In this document: positions 53,891 to 63,004 of the stretch, one piece after another
How the letters are laid out: each line of letters begins with the position of its first letter
How positions within the stretch are numbered: position 1 is the first letter of the stretch
NCBI GenBank assembly: GCA_963669285.2
Contig: CAXXSI010000016.1
Location: forward strand, 62,001-126,000
Length of the DNA stretch: 64,000 bases
Origin: JAWKWH01 sp963669285
GTDB lineage: Bacteria; Pseudomonadota; Alphaproteobacteria; Rhizobiales; Rhizobiaceae
Reading direction: 5' to 3'
Notes under the pieces: model-generated
Told to the model about the DNA's origin: nothing
The model's input: only the letters and a program-made list of their open reading frames with translations
Databases searched by the model: none
Program-made: the position numbers and the translations under genes

Positions 53891-55489
53891 CTATTCGGTC
53901 ATTTCCATCAGACGGAAGGAGAAGCCCATACCGTCGAGGCCGAAGGCTTTTGCAGGATCGGACAGAGCCGGCACCTTCACCCGGTTGCTGGCGGCGAACA
54001 CCGAATTGCGGTCATAGCCGTAAATCGAGGGTGCGATCGCCATCAGACGGGCATTGAGCGCCGCATAGGCCTTTTGCCGGTCTTCCTCGGATGTCGCGGT
54101 TTTACCCATGTCCAGAAGCTTGTCGACTTCCGCATCGTTCAGATATTCCGGCGATTGCCAGGTGCCGGCTGCCGACGAATGGTACTGACCATAAAGCAGT
54201 GTGTCGGGATCGCCGGTATTGGCGTTGACGAACAGCTGTGAAATGTGTGGCGTGTTCTCCGGCTTTGAAACCTGCTCGGCGAACAGTGCCCAAGGCAACT
54301 TCCTGATCTCCGACTTGATGCCCAGTTCGGTGAAATTGGCCTGCATCAGCAGCGCAAACCTCTCCTCAAGCGGCACCTCGGCGATCCATGAAAGCTCAAG
54401 CGTGAAGTCCTCTGGCTTGTGTTTGCAGTCAGCCAGGTGCTGTTTCGCCGCGTCCAGATCGCGGGTCAGGATGGCGTCCGGCGGGTTGGCGCCAAACATG
54501 CCGACCGGTACTGCACCGGTGGCCGCGCTCCCTTGTGACACATCATCGGTAATGGCGATCATCTTGACCGCAGCGCCATAGTCGAACGCCTTTGAAAGCG
54601 CGAGACGGCAATTGATGTCGTCCATTGGAGCTTTTGACGTGTTCATCTTGACATAGAACGCGCCAGTCCCGGATTCGGAAAGCAACTGTGCACCGTCGCC
54701 TGCGAGCGCCTTCATCACTTCCGGCGGCAGCCATTGCGATGAGATGTCGTGCTCACCCTGCGCGATCAGGGTACGAACGGTTGCGGCTTCCAGGCCGTAG
54801 CGCAGGCGCACCGTATCTGGCGCGACATCGGCAACACCCAGGAAGTAACCGGCATTCTTCTCCATAACGGTCTCTTCCTGCGGATTGTGCGAAGTGACCT
54901 TGTAGGCGCCGGTTCCGGCGCCATTGGCTGACAGGTAGGCTTGGCCCCAATCCTTCATTTCACCGTCGCCGTCGCCGAGATTGGCCATGACGGTCTGCTT
55001 GTCGATGATCGGCAGCCGCACCAGTGATGCCACGAAGGGCGCAGACGGCTGCGACAGGTTGAATTTGACCGTATTGGCATCGACGGCCTCGACACTCTCG
55101 ACGATGCCGAACAGATATGACAGTCCCTGACCAAGCGCTTTCATACGGTCGAAGGAAAAGACTACATCGTCGGCCGTCATCCCGTTACCGGATTGGAATT
55201 TCACATCCTGCCGCAGCTTGAATGTGTAGCTGCTGCCGTCGCCGTCCCAGCTCTCGGCCAGATGCGGCACGTGTCCGGGTCCACCCTGCTTGGGCAGTAC
55301 CAGCGTGTCATAGACGTTGAACATCAGGATCGAGTCGGCGTAGTCGGATGCCTTGCCCGGATCGAGCTCGCCAACGGCGACCTCATCGAGGCGCAGGACA
55401 CCACCGGCCAAGGCATCGGATGGTGCAATCGCGGTCAGTGCGGTGGCCGACAACGCGGCTGCGGCAATTGTTGTGGTCAGACGTTTCAT
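53891..55489 (-). CDS. ABC transporter substrate-binding protein (SBP_bac_5, dipeptide type)
   Basis: 532 residues with a signal peptide (TIAAAALSATALTAIAPSDALA) and family-5 motifs LAESWDGDGSSYTFKLRQDVKF, NGMTADDVVFSFDRMKA and CRLALSKAFDY. The ATG at 55489 follows CAGGGAGC. A longer frame to 56020 crosses the regulator gene and is not real. It should bind a peptide-like or amide compound in the periplasm and feed the DppBCDF-like genes downstream. Confidence 0.9.
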   Translation of the reverse strand: MKRLTTTIAAAALSATALTAIAPSDALAGGVLRLDEVAVGELDPGKASDYADSILMFNVYDTLVLPKQGGPGHVPHLAESWDGDGSSYTFKLRQDVKFQSGNGMTADDVVFSFDRMKALGQGLSYLFGIVESVEAVDANTVKFNLSQPSAPFVASLVRLPIIDKQTVMANLGDGDGEMKDWGQAYLSANGAGTGAYKVTSHNPQEETVMEKNAGYFLGVADVAPDTVRLRYGLEAATVRTLIAQGEHDISSQWLPPEVMKALAGDGAQLLSESGTGAFYVKMNTSKAPMDDINCRLALSKAFDYGAAVKMIAITDDVSQGSAATGAVPVGMFGANPPDAILTRDLDAAKQHLADCKHKPEDFTLELSWIAEVPLEERFALLMQANFTELGIKSEIRKLPWALFAEQVSKPENTPHISQLFVNANTGDPDTLLYGQYHSSAAGTWQSPEYLNDAEVDKLLDMGKTATSEEDRQKAYAALNARLMAIAPSIYGYDRNSVFAASNRVKVPALSDPAKAFGLDGMGFSFRLMEMTE

Positions 55490-55523
55490 TTTTTTCGCTC
55501 CCTGTTTATTTCCGTAATCTGAA

Positions 55524-56150
55524 TTAAGGCGCCGTGCCGTGGCGCGGATCGGCGGCTCCATCTCCCTCGCCAAACACATCCATCGTGCCCGCCCACAGGA
55601 TTGTCGCCGGGGTGTCGGAATGGTTCCACGTCGTGTGAATCTTTGTGGACGGGTAATGAATGGAGTCCCCGGTCTCAAGAACCGTGCGTTCTCCGTCGAC
55701 CTCGACGGTGATTGTTCCCTCCAGCACGAAGAGCATTTCTTCACCCTCATGGGCGATCGGCTCGGCCCGGTAGCCGGGCGGTTCGTGAATGATGACGCTG
55801 CGCAGAATGCTGCCGGGAAATGATGAGGAAATGCGCTCGTAGGTGACCGAGCTTTCACTGATGGCATAGACCGGACGCTCATCATGGCGTGTTTGGGGGG
55901 TATCGACGCGCGGTTGTGAAAGGAATTCGCTGACGTGTAGACCGAGGACGCGAGAGACCGCGACCAATGATGACAACGACGGTGTAGTGATGCCGCGCTC
56001 AATCTGTGAAATGAATCCAACCGACAATCCGGCCTGGTCAGCGACCTGCTGCATGGTCAGGCCGACTTCCTTTCGCCGTGTGCGCAACCGCTCCAACAAC
56101 GCAAAATTCTCGCCGTCGGATTCGGCGCCAATGGTTGCCTGTTTGGCCAC
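55524..56150 (-). CDS. XRE-cupin family transcriptional regulator
   Basis: 208 residues: an N-terminal HTH_3 domain (RLRTRRKEVGLTMQQVADQA then GLSVGFISQIERGITTPSL) and a C-terminal cupin_2 domain (AHEGEEMLFVLEGTITVEVD, GDSIHYPSTKIHTTWNHSD). This architecture is typical of regulators of amino acid and amine catabolism, the cupin sensing a small ligand. It is the first gene of the operon, 34 bp before the binding-protein gene, and two palindromes lie just upstream of it. Confidence 0.88.
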   Translation of the reverse strand: MAKQATIGAESDGENFALLERLRTRRKEVGLTMQQVADQAGLSVGFISQIERGITTPSLSSLVAVSRVLGLHVSEFLSQPRVDTPQTRHDERPVYAISESSVTYERISSSFPGSILRSVIIHEPPGYRAEPIAHEGEEMLFVLEGTITVEVDGERTVLETGDSIHYPSTKIHTTWNHSDTPATILWAGTMDVFGEGDGAADPRHGTAP

Positions 56151-56163
56151 CGGGCTCCTCCCT

Positions 56164-56180
56164 TTTTAGTATTGCTAAAA
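56164..56180. promoter_or_regulatory. Palindromic operator A of the XRE-cupin regulator
   Basis: TTTTAG-TATTG-CTAAAA, a perfect 6-bp inverted repeat with a 5-nt spacer, 14 bp upstream of the regulator start. The same pattern occurs again at 56212-56230. Confidence 0.6.
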
Positions 56181-56211
56181 TCGTGCGCCGTATTGCGGAG
56201 TGTGTCAAGGT

Positions 56212-56230
56212 TTTTTAGCCAGACTAAAAA
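56212..56230. promoter_or_regulatory. Palindromic operator B of the XRE-cupin regulator
   Basis: TTTTTAG-CCAGA-CTAAAAA, a perfect 7-bp inverted repeat with the same 5-nt spacing as operator A and a centre 49 bp away from it. A half site TTTTAGCAAT, which matches operator A read on the other strand, follows at 56322-56331. Confidence 0.6.
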
Positions 56231-56672
56231 TTCTGGGAAATCCGATGAAAATCCTGGCTTTCTGCGCGCAGGCCATTTTATAGATCATCGACAATTCTGA
56301 TATTCCCATAAATTTAATAGATTTTAGCAATGCAGCGTATTCGTGCGTAATTGACTCAGGGAGTTCTCAACGACAGCCGATATTGGTCTGGATTCAGAGC
56401 TTCAGGGAGCGGATTGAGGAGACGATGGCGGTTGATGACAGATAATATGCGTTGCCGATCCCAACGAGAGACTTGTCATCCGACTGTCGTGATTGCCGAA
56501 TAATTGCACAGAGCCGAAGGCTGGGCCAGCACGCGGGAAGTAGGAGGTCCATCTTATAAATTATGTTGCCGACACGGCACGACGGTGACTAAAGTGACAG
56601 CGGGTCACACGAACAACAATCGATCGGGGGCATCAAAAGCCTCCAAATATTTGTGGCAAGGGAGAGTAGACC

Positions 56673-58715
56673 ATGAAAAAATTTCTATTGGCGAGTTCTG
56701 CGCTGGTTTGGATGGCGGGGAGCTCGTTTGCTGCCGACTGTCCGACGGTAACGATTGCCGACATGATGGGCGTCGGCGCCGGCGCATTTCCTCAACAGTA
56801 TGAGCTTGGCGAGTTCCAGTCGCTGGCCAACTGCACGATGACATTTCAGGAAAACCCGGCAATCGGCGACCTGAATGCAAAAATACAGGGCAATCCCGAT
56901 CTGCCGCCTCTGGCAGAGCGCCTCCCCGAGGAACCGCTGGTTGTCGCTCCCTACGAGATGGTCGGCAAATATGGCGGTACGCTCGACGCGCTGTCCAATG
57001 CGACCGAGGCCGGTACGTCGGATTTCCTTTCCACGCGTCACGTCAATCTGGTCCGCTATTCCGACGATCTGCAGACTATCGTGCCAATGGTGGCGAAAGG
57101 CTGGGACTGGAATGATGACTACACACAGCTGACCTTCCATTTGCGCAAAGGGCACAAATGGTCTGACGGCGCTCCGTTTACCGCTGAGGACGTGAAGTTC
57201 TGGTACGACAATCTGGCTCTGGATTCCAAGGTGATCGAGAAGCCGAAGGATTATGTCCTGGTCGGTGGTGAACGGATGACGGTCGATGTCATCGATGCGC
57301 AGACGGTGCGCTTCAATTTACCGGCGCCGAAGCCGGGACTGCTTGCGCACTTTGCGACGTCGTTCGCGCAGGGCTTCCAGCCGAAGCACTTTCTCGGCAA
57401 GTTCCATCCCGACATCAATGCGGATGCGGACAGCTACGCACAGGGCCTCGGCTTTGAAAACGGCCTGGCTGCGATCAAGGCCTATTTCGGCAACTCCGAC
57501 TGGACCGACACGCCGTCGCCGCTGTTGAACAGCCCCGACATCGTCGGCAAGCTGCCGAAAGCTGTTGTTCCGACACTGGAGAGCTTCCTGACCGTGTCCG
57601 ACACTACGGAAGGCCGGCACTATGTCGCCAATCCGTATTTCTTCATGGTCGATACGGCTGGCAATCAGTTGCCGTATATCAACGAGCAGGATGAAGTTTA
57701 CGCCAATGACAACGAAGTGCGCATCCTCAAACTGGTCAACGCGGAAGCCGACTACAAGACCCAATCACTGCAGTTGTCCGATGCGCCGCTGCTTTTGGAA
57801 AACCAGGAGAAGGGCGACTACACGGTCAATCTGAAACCGAAGATCGCCATGCACGCATTCTCGTTCAACGTGACGTCGGACAATGCTGAAAAGCGCAAGG
57901 TTTTTGGTGATCTTCGTTTCCGCAAGGCGATGTCGATTGCAATCAATCGCGCCGAGTTGAACGAAACCGCCTATTTCGGACAGGGAACGCCGCAGCAGTA
58001 TACCGGCTTCTCGCCCGTGCCGGATTTTGTCGATCCAAAATGGAAGACATTCGCCACCGAATATGACGCCGATGGCGCCAAGGCGTTGCTCGACGAGATC
58101 GGCATGAAGGATACCGATGGCGATGGTTTCCGCGAGTTGCCGAATGGCGAGAAGATCGTTCTCAATATACAGTTCGCGACGCAGGGTATCGCCGGACAGG
58201 TGGTCGAACTGGTCGGTCAGTACTGGGCCGATGTCGGTGTGCAGACCACGGTCAAGGAAGTGACCCCGGACGAATATCGTTCGGCGCAATCATCCAACCA
58301 GCTCGATGTTGGCGCCTGGGAAAAGGGTCAGCCGCTCGGTATCGTGCTTGGCAACAACGAGCTGTGGGTGCCACCGTTCGAGAACTACTTCGGCCACCGC
58401 ACCGGCATGCTGTGGGCGGAATGGGTTGATTCCAAGGGCGCAAGCGGCGTTGAGCCGCCGGATTTCGTCAAGCAGATCGTTGCTGATATCAATGCCTTCC
58501 AGTCGGCGTCGCCCGGTTCAGATGAGGCCAAGATGGTTGGTGCGCGCCTGGTGGAGAACCTGACCGGCAATCTGCTGTTCATCGGCACTGCGCTGACGCC
58601 CGATCCGATTTACCATCGCAATGCGTTGAAGAACTTCGTGGAGTTCAAGACGGCGTCGTATGAGTATTACCGGACATTCCCGTACCGGCCGCAGCAGTGG
58701 TTCTTTGACGAGTAA
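56673..58715 (+). CDS. ABC transporter substrate-binding protein (large SBP_bac_5)
   Basis: 680 residues, longer than standard dipeptide-binding proteins. A signal peptide (FLLASSALVWMAGSSFA) is followed by an extra region of about 80 residues before the family motifs FHLRKGHKWSDGAPFTAEDVKFWYDN and LRFRKAMSIAINRAELNE. Size and NPYFFMVDTAGNQLPYINEQD recall the large binding proteins of sugar- or glycan-type importers rather than DppA. AAGGGAGAG precedes the ATG. First gene of a five-gene importer operon. Confidence 0.88.
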   Translation: MKKFLLASSALVWMAGSSFAADCPTVTIADMMGVGAGAFPQQYELGEFQSLANCTMTFQENPAIGDLNAKIQGNPDLPPLAERLPEEPLVVAPYEMVGKYGGTLDALSNATEAGTSDFLSTRHVNLVRYSDDLQTIVPMVAKGWDWNDDYTQLTFHLRKGHKWSDGAPFTAEDVKFWYDNLALDSKVIEKPKDYVLVGGERMTVDVIDAQTVRFNLPAPKPGLLAHFATSFAQGFQPKHFLGKFHPDINADADSYAQGLGFENGLAAIKAYFGNSDWTDTPSPLLNSPDIVGKLPKAVVPTLESFLTVSDTTEGRHYVANPYFFMVDTAGNQLPYINEQDEVYANDNEVRILKLVNAEADYKTQSLQLSDAPLLLENQEKGDYTVNLKPKIAMHAFSFNVTSDNAEKRKVFGDLRFRKAMSIAINRAELNETAYFGQGTPQQYTGFSPVPDFVDPKWKTFATEYDADGAKALLDEIGMKDTDGDGFRELPNGEKIVLNIQFATQGIAGQVVELVGQYWADVGVQTTVKEVTPDEYRSAQSSNQLDVGAWEKGQPLGIVLGNNELWVPPFENYFGHRTGMLWAEWVDSKGASGVEPPDFVKQIVADINAFQSASPGSDEAKMVGARLVENLTGNLLFIGTALTPDPIYHRNALKNFVEFKTASYEYYRTFPYRPQQWFFDE

Positions 58716-58739
58716 GAACTGCGTTACCGGTTGATAATT

Positions 58740-58771
58740 GCGGAGGCCACGGTCAAAATCATGGCCTCCGC
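58740..58771. promoter_or_regulatory. Stem-loop after the second substrate-binding protein gene
   Basis: GCGGAGGCCA and TGGCCTCCGC form a perfect 10-bp stem with a 12-nt loop 24 bp after the stop codon and 69 bp before the permease start. The stem lacks a U-tract, so partial read-through into the permease genes is expected. Confidence 0.55.
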
Positions 58772-58840
58772 TCTGACCAGGGGAAGACTTTGAGCACTGT
58801 CGGCGGTTCGGTGTTCGAGTAAAAGGGAACGGGGCACGCA

Positions 58841-59851
58841 ATGGCTCAGTTGGCACAGTTTGCATTCGTGCGCGCCTGCATGGCGCTGTTTACCCTGCTG
58901 ACTGTCTCGCTGATTGTTTTCACATTGATGGAACTGGTGCCAGGCACCTGCGCAGAGCGTTATCTGGCGTTCAAGAATACCCAGGGTGCGCAGATCACCG
59001 TCGAGGACATCAAGGCCGAAGAAAGACGGCTTGGGCTCGACCGGCCTTTCATTGTCCGATGGGGCAGTTGGGTCGGCAATGTGATGTTCAAGGGCGAATT
59101 CGGTGATTCCTGCATCCTGCGCCTCAACATCAATCAGTTGCTTGGTGACAAGTTTCTCGTCAGTCTGGCGATCTGTCTGACCTCGCTGTTGTTTGCCTAT
59201 ATGATAGCGATACCCGTCGGCATAATCGCGGCGGCGTCGAAGAACGCCTGGCTCAACGGATCGCTGCGATTCATATCCTATCTCGGCTTGGCGATGCCCA
59301 ACTTCCTGCTGGCACTGATGATCATGCTGTTTTCCACGGTGGTTTTCGGCGATTCTCTGACAGGCCTGTTCTCCAAGGAATACCGTGACGCGGAGTGGAG
59401 CTTTGACAAGCTGATGGATTTCCTATCGCGGGCCTGGTTACCGGTCTTCATCCTCGGCTGGTCTGCGACGGCGTTCGCGCTGCAAACCGTTCGCGCGCTC
59501 ATGCTCGATGAAATCGGTAAGCTCTACGTCACCGCGGCGTCGGCGCGCGGCATCATCGGGCGCAAACTGCTTTGGCGCTATCCGGCTCGACACGCGCTTG
59601 GGCCAATCGTCAATTCGCTGGGATTCGATCTGAACCGGATTTTCAACGAACTGCCGATTGTCGCCTTGATCCTGACCTTGACGGAGGCCGGCGCGCTGTT
59701 GCTGGAGTCGCTGGCCCGATCCAATGACCAGCAGCTCGCCGGTGCGATCATCTTCCTTCTGACCGCGTCGATCGTGACGCTCAATTTTGTCACCGATGTT
59801 GGGCTGGCGCTGATTGATCCGCGCGTCCGCCGCTCGGTAATGGGAGGTTAG
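58841..59851 (+). CDS. ABC transporter permease (DppB-like) of second importer
   Basis: 336 residues. A first TM helix (ACMALFTLLTVSLIVFTLM), a long periplasmic loop with cysteines at VPGTCAERYL and FGDSCILRL, then the TM core and EAA loop (TAASARGIIGRKLLWRYPAR). The segment MELVPGTCAERYLAFKNTQ matches permeases associated with large family-5 binding proteins. Confidence 0.88.
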   Translation: MAQLAQFAFVRACMALFTLLTVSLIVFTLMELVPGTCAERYLAFKNTQGAQITVEDIKAEERRLGLDRPFIVRWGSWVGNVMFKGEFGDSCILRLNINQLLGDKFLVSLAICLTSLLFAYMIAIPVGIIAAASKNAWLNGSLRFISYLGLAMPNFLLALMIMLFSTVVFGDSLTGLFSKEYRDAEWSFDKLMDFLSRAWLPVFILGWSATAFALQTVRALMLDEIGKLYVTAASARGIIGRKLLWRYPARHALGPIVNSLGFDLNRIFNELPIVALILTLTEAGALLLESLARSNDQQLAGAIIFLLTASIVTLNFVTDVGLALIDPRVRRSVMGG

Positions 59852-59855
59852 GGCC

Positions 59856-61004
59856 ATGGCAGCAAGCACCTCCGCCCCGACCCAAAAGGCCAAGGAAGCC
59901 TATTTTACCGCGTCGCAATCGCAGTTGATCTGGGCGCGTTTCAAGAGCAACCGCACCGCGATGATCGCCGCGTCGGTCCTGGTAGGTCTGGTCCTGCTTG
60001 GACTGTTTGCACCGTTCCTGTCGCCTTACAATCCGACGATTGCGGGACGGGATACCGAGTATCAGAACGGTGCTCCGCAGATACCCAAGTTTTGCGATCA
60101 CAATGGCTGTTCGGTGCGTCCGTTCATCTACGGCGTCAAACGCGAACGCTCGATCAAGACCAACTTCCGCTGGGTGACGACCATCGACACCGAAGACCGG
60201 CGCTATATGCAGTTTTTCGTCGAGGACTGGAAATACGGTCTGCTCGGATCGGACAATATCGGCCTGAGCTTTGACACCCATCTGTTTGGCGTCGACAAGG
60301 GCAAGATCCATCTCTTCGGCACCGATGAATCCGGCAAGGACATATTCGGTCGTACATTGCACGCGATTGCGACCTCGATGGCGGTCGGGACCCTGGGCGT
60401 GATGATCTCATTCGTGCTGGCGCTGATCATCGGCGGCGTGTCCGGCTATTTTGGCGGCGTAATCGACGGCGCCATTCAGATGGTCACCGATGCGGTGCGA
60501 ACGGTTCCGGCGATTCCACTGTTCATGGCACTGGCCGCATTCGTGCCGGACGAATGGTCGGCGGAAACGCGGTTCTTCTTCATATCGATCATATTGGGTT
60601 TTATCGGTTGGCCAACGCTGGCTCGACGGGTGCGCACTCACTTGCTGGTGGAGCGCAATCAGGACTATGTACTGGCGGCGCAGATGTGCGGTGCAAGCCC
60701 CGGACACGTCATCCGCAAGCACCTGCTGCCGTCATTTACCTCCTACATCATCGTCGACCTGGTGATCTCGTTTCCCTACATGGTGCTGTCGGAGACGGCG
60801 CTGTCGTTCATCGGTCTCGGTTTGAAAGACCCCGTCAACTCGCTCGGCGTCATGTTGCAGAATGTCACCAGCGCCGATGTGCTGTTGAACTATCAATGGT
60901 ATTTCATACCGGTGATATTCTTCATCGCGCTTGTGATGGCGTTCGTGTTTGTCGGTGACGGTCTTCGCGATGCTGCCGATCCTTACGGGGGCACGAAGAA
61001 ATGA
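59856..61004 (+). CDS. ABC transporter permease (DppC-like) of second importer
   Basis: 382 residues, longer than DppC because of a periplasmic insert of about 90 residues after the first TM helix (containing KFCDHNGCSVRPFIYGVKRE). The OppC_N entry and the motif HLFGTDESGKDIFGRTL are clear, as is the EAA loop AAQMCGASPGHVIRKHLLPS. It lies 4 bp after its partner permease. Confidence 0.88.
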   Translation: MAASTSAPTQKAKEAYFTASQSQLIWARFKSNRTAMIAASVLVGLVLLGLFAPFLSPYNPTIAGRDTEYQNGAPQIPKFCDHNGCSVRPFIYGVKRERSIKTNFRWVTTIDTEDRRYMQFFVEDWKYGLLGSDNIGLSFDTHLFGVDKGKIHLFGTDESGKDIFGRTLHAIATSMAVGTLGVMISFVLALIIGGVSGYFGGVIDGAIQMVTDAVRTVPAIPLFMALAAFVPDEWSAETRFFFISIILGFIGWPTLARRVRTHLLVERNQDYVLAAQMCGASPGHVIRKHLLPSFTSYIIVDLVISFPYMVLSETALSFIGLGLKDPVNSLGVMLQNVTSADVLLNYQWYFIPVIFFIALVMAFVFVGDGLRDAADPYGGTKK

Positions 61005-62002
61005 CCGAGTTGCTGTCCGTCAAGAATCTGAAGCTGAAATTCAAGACCGACGAAGGTCTGGTGACCGCAGTTGATGATGTGAGCTTTGATGTCGCGCCGG
61101 GAGAAATTCTCGGTTTGGTTGGCGAATCCGGGTCTGGCAAATCGGTCACCGCCAAATCGATTATGCATCTTAACGCAGACAACTCGGTTTACGACGACGC
61201 CAGCAGCATCACGCTGACAGCCGACGGGCAGACGGTCGATGCGCTGAAGCTGAAAAACAACGACGAACTGATGATGGTTCGCGGCGGTGCGGTCTCGATG
61301 ATCTTTCAGGAGCCGATGGCCTCGTTTGCGCCGGCGATCAAGATCGGCAGCCAGATGGTCGAACAGCTTGTTCTGCACAAGTCGATCTCCGAGGCGGAAG
61401 CCAAGAAGATTTCCATCGAAATGCTAGAGCACGTCGGCATTTCCGATGCATCGCGGCGGTTTGATCAATACGCGTTCGAGCTGTCCGGCGGCATGCGTCA
61501 GCGGGCCATGATTGCAATGGCGCTTTCGACCAATCCGAAACTGCTGATCGCCGACGAACCAACGACAGCTCTCGATGTTACCATTCAGGCCCAGGTGATC
61601 GACCTGATGAAGGATCTGGTTGCCGAATTCGGCATGGGTATCATCTTCATCACCCACGATCTGGGCGTCATCGCGCAGACTGCGGACCGCGTGGCGGTGA
61701 TGTATCTTGGCAGGCTTGTCGAACAGGGGCCAGTGCGCAACGTCATCCGCAATCCCGCCCATCCCTATACGCAAGGGTTGATCAACGCGCTGCCGAAGCT
61801 CGACGATCTCGATGCGCAGCTGACGCCGGTTGCCGGCGACATTCCGAGCCCATTGGAGCGGCCGTCCGGTTGTGTGTTCAACACGCGTTGCCCGGTTGCA
61901 ATTGAAGGGCGCTGCGACAAGGACGTGCCGGAGATGTTTGCCATGGAACCCGACCATGACGCGGCATGCTTTGTGGCCGCAAAGCAGGAGGCGGCGGCAT
62001 GA
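61001..62002 (+). CDS. ABC transporter ATPase (DppD-like) of second importer
   Basis: 333 residues with Walker A GESGSGKSVTAKS, IFQEPMASFAPAIKIG, signature LSGGMRQRAMIAMAL, Walker B LLIADEPTTALD and a C-terminal oligopeptide tail with cysteines (RPSGCVFNTRCPVAIEGRCD). It overlaps both neighbours by 4 bp. Confidence 0.92.
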   Translation: MTELLSVKNLKLKFKTDEGLVTAVDDVSFDVAPGEILGLVGESGSGKSVTAKSIMHLNADNSVYDDASSITLTADGQTVDALKLKNNDELMMVRGGAVSMIFQEPMASFAPAIKIGSQMVEQLVLHKSISEAEAKKISIEMLEHVGISDASRRFDQYAFELSGGMRQRAMIAMALSTNPKLLIADEPTTALDVTIQAQVIDLMKDLVAEFGMGIIFITHDLGVIAQTADRVAVMYLGRLVEQGPVRNVIRNPAHPYTQGLINALPKLDDLDAQLTPVAGDIPSPLERPSGCVFNTRCPVAIEGRCDKDVPEMFAMEPDHDAACFVAAKQEAAA

Positions 62003-63003
62003 GCGACAAGCCGCTGATTTCGGCCGAAGGGCTTTGCGTGTACTACGGACTCGGCCGCAAGTTGATTGGTACGACACCGGTCATCCGGGCGGTTGAGAAG
62101 GTCGACATAGACATTCCGAAGGGTTCGTTTTTCGGGCTGGTGGGTGAATCGGGATCCGGCAAGACCACACTTGGCCGGGCGCTGCTCAAGGCTGCGCCGA
62201 TCAGTGACGGCACCATCAATTACGACGATGGCGAAGTTCAGTATGATGTCGCCGAGCTAACCAAGAACGACCTGAAAGAATACCGAAAGCGGGCACAATT
62301 GATCTTTCAGGATCCCTATGCGGCGCTGAGCCCGCGCATGACGGTGCGCGATATCATCGCCGAACCGCTGGAAGTGATGAAGCTGACGTCGTCACGTCAG
62401 GAAACCGATGAGAAAGTCCGTGAGATCGCGGCCAAATGCCGGTTGAACCTGGAACATCTGCGGCGGTTTCCACATGCGTTTTCCGGCGGTCAGCGCCAAC
62501 GCATTTCGATAGCCCGCGCACTGGTTTCAAATCCGCGCTTCGTCGTCGCCGATGAAAGCGTTGCAGCGCTTGATGTATCGATTCAGGCTGATGTTCTAAA
62601 CCTGTTGAAAGACTTGCAGAACGAACTCGGGCTGACTTACCTGTTCATCAGCCATGATCTCAGCGTGGTTGCCCATATCTGCGACCATGTAGCGGTGATG
62701 TATCTCGGGCGTCTTGTCGAAAGCGGACCGACGCGCGACCTGTTCAACAATCCGCGCCATCCATATACACAGGCGTTGCTGTCGGCGATCCCGTCGCTCG
62801 ATCCCGATCATCGCGGCCATGCGCAAAAGCTCGAGGGGGAAATCCCGAGCCCGGCAGATCCGCCACCCGGCTGCAAGTTCCAGACCCGCTGCCGCTTTGC
62901 CACCGATCACTGCCGACGCGAAGAACCAAAGCTGGAAGAAGTGGGCACCGAACACGAGGTCGCCTGCCACCGCTGGCAGGAGTTGGCCGCCGAAAACGCT
63001 TGA
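61999..63003 (+). CDS. ABC transporter ATPase (DppF-like) of second importer
   Basis: 334 residues with Walker A GESGSGKTTLGRAL, IFQDPYAALSPRMTVRDII, signature FSGGQRQRISIARAL, Walker B FVVADESVAALD (Ser-Val in place of Pro-Thr/Ser) and the tail PPPGCKFQTRCRFATDHC. The ATG at 61999 overlaps the preceding stop as ATGA. Last gene of the importer operon; convergent with the sulfatase-family gene 2 bp away. Confidence 0.92.
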   Translation: MSDKPLISAEGLCVYYGLGRKLIGTTPVIRAVEKVDIDIPKGSFFGLVGESGSGKTTLGRALLKAAPISDGTINYDDGEVQYDVAELTKNDLKEYRKRAQLIFQDPYAALSPRMTVRDIIAEPLEVMKLTSSRQETDEKVREIAAKCRLNLEHLRRFPHAFSGGQRQRISIARALVSNPRFVVADESVAALDVSIQADVLNLLKDLQNELGLTYLFISHDLSVVAHICDHVAVMYLGRLVESGPTRDLFNNPRHPYTQALLSAIPSLDPDHRGHAQKLEGEIPSPADPPPGCKFQTRCRFATDHCRREEPKLEEVGTEHEVACHRWQELAAENA

Positions 63004-63004
63004 G

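Larger units (their letters stand above)
56151..56672. other. 522-bp divergent intergenic region between two ABC operons
   Basis: It holds operators A and B near the XRE gene, a half site around 56322 and an AT-rich stretch at about 56290-56345 that probably includes a promoter. The part nearer the second binding-protein gene shows no credible ORF; a 99-codon frame at 56504 overlaps that gene out of frame. The transcript leader of the right-hand operon may be long. Confidence 0.5.

Noticed and set aside
53891..56020. 709-codon frame joining the binding protein with upstream sequence
   Set aside because: The first 177 codons are antigenic-looking out-of-frame sequence over the XRE-cupin gene; the true start is the signal peptide at 55489.
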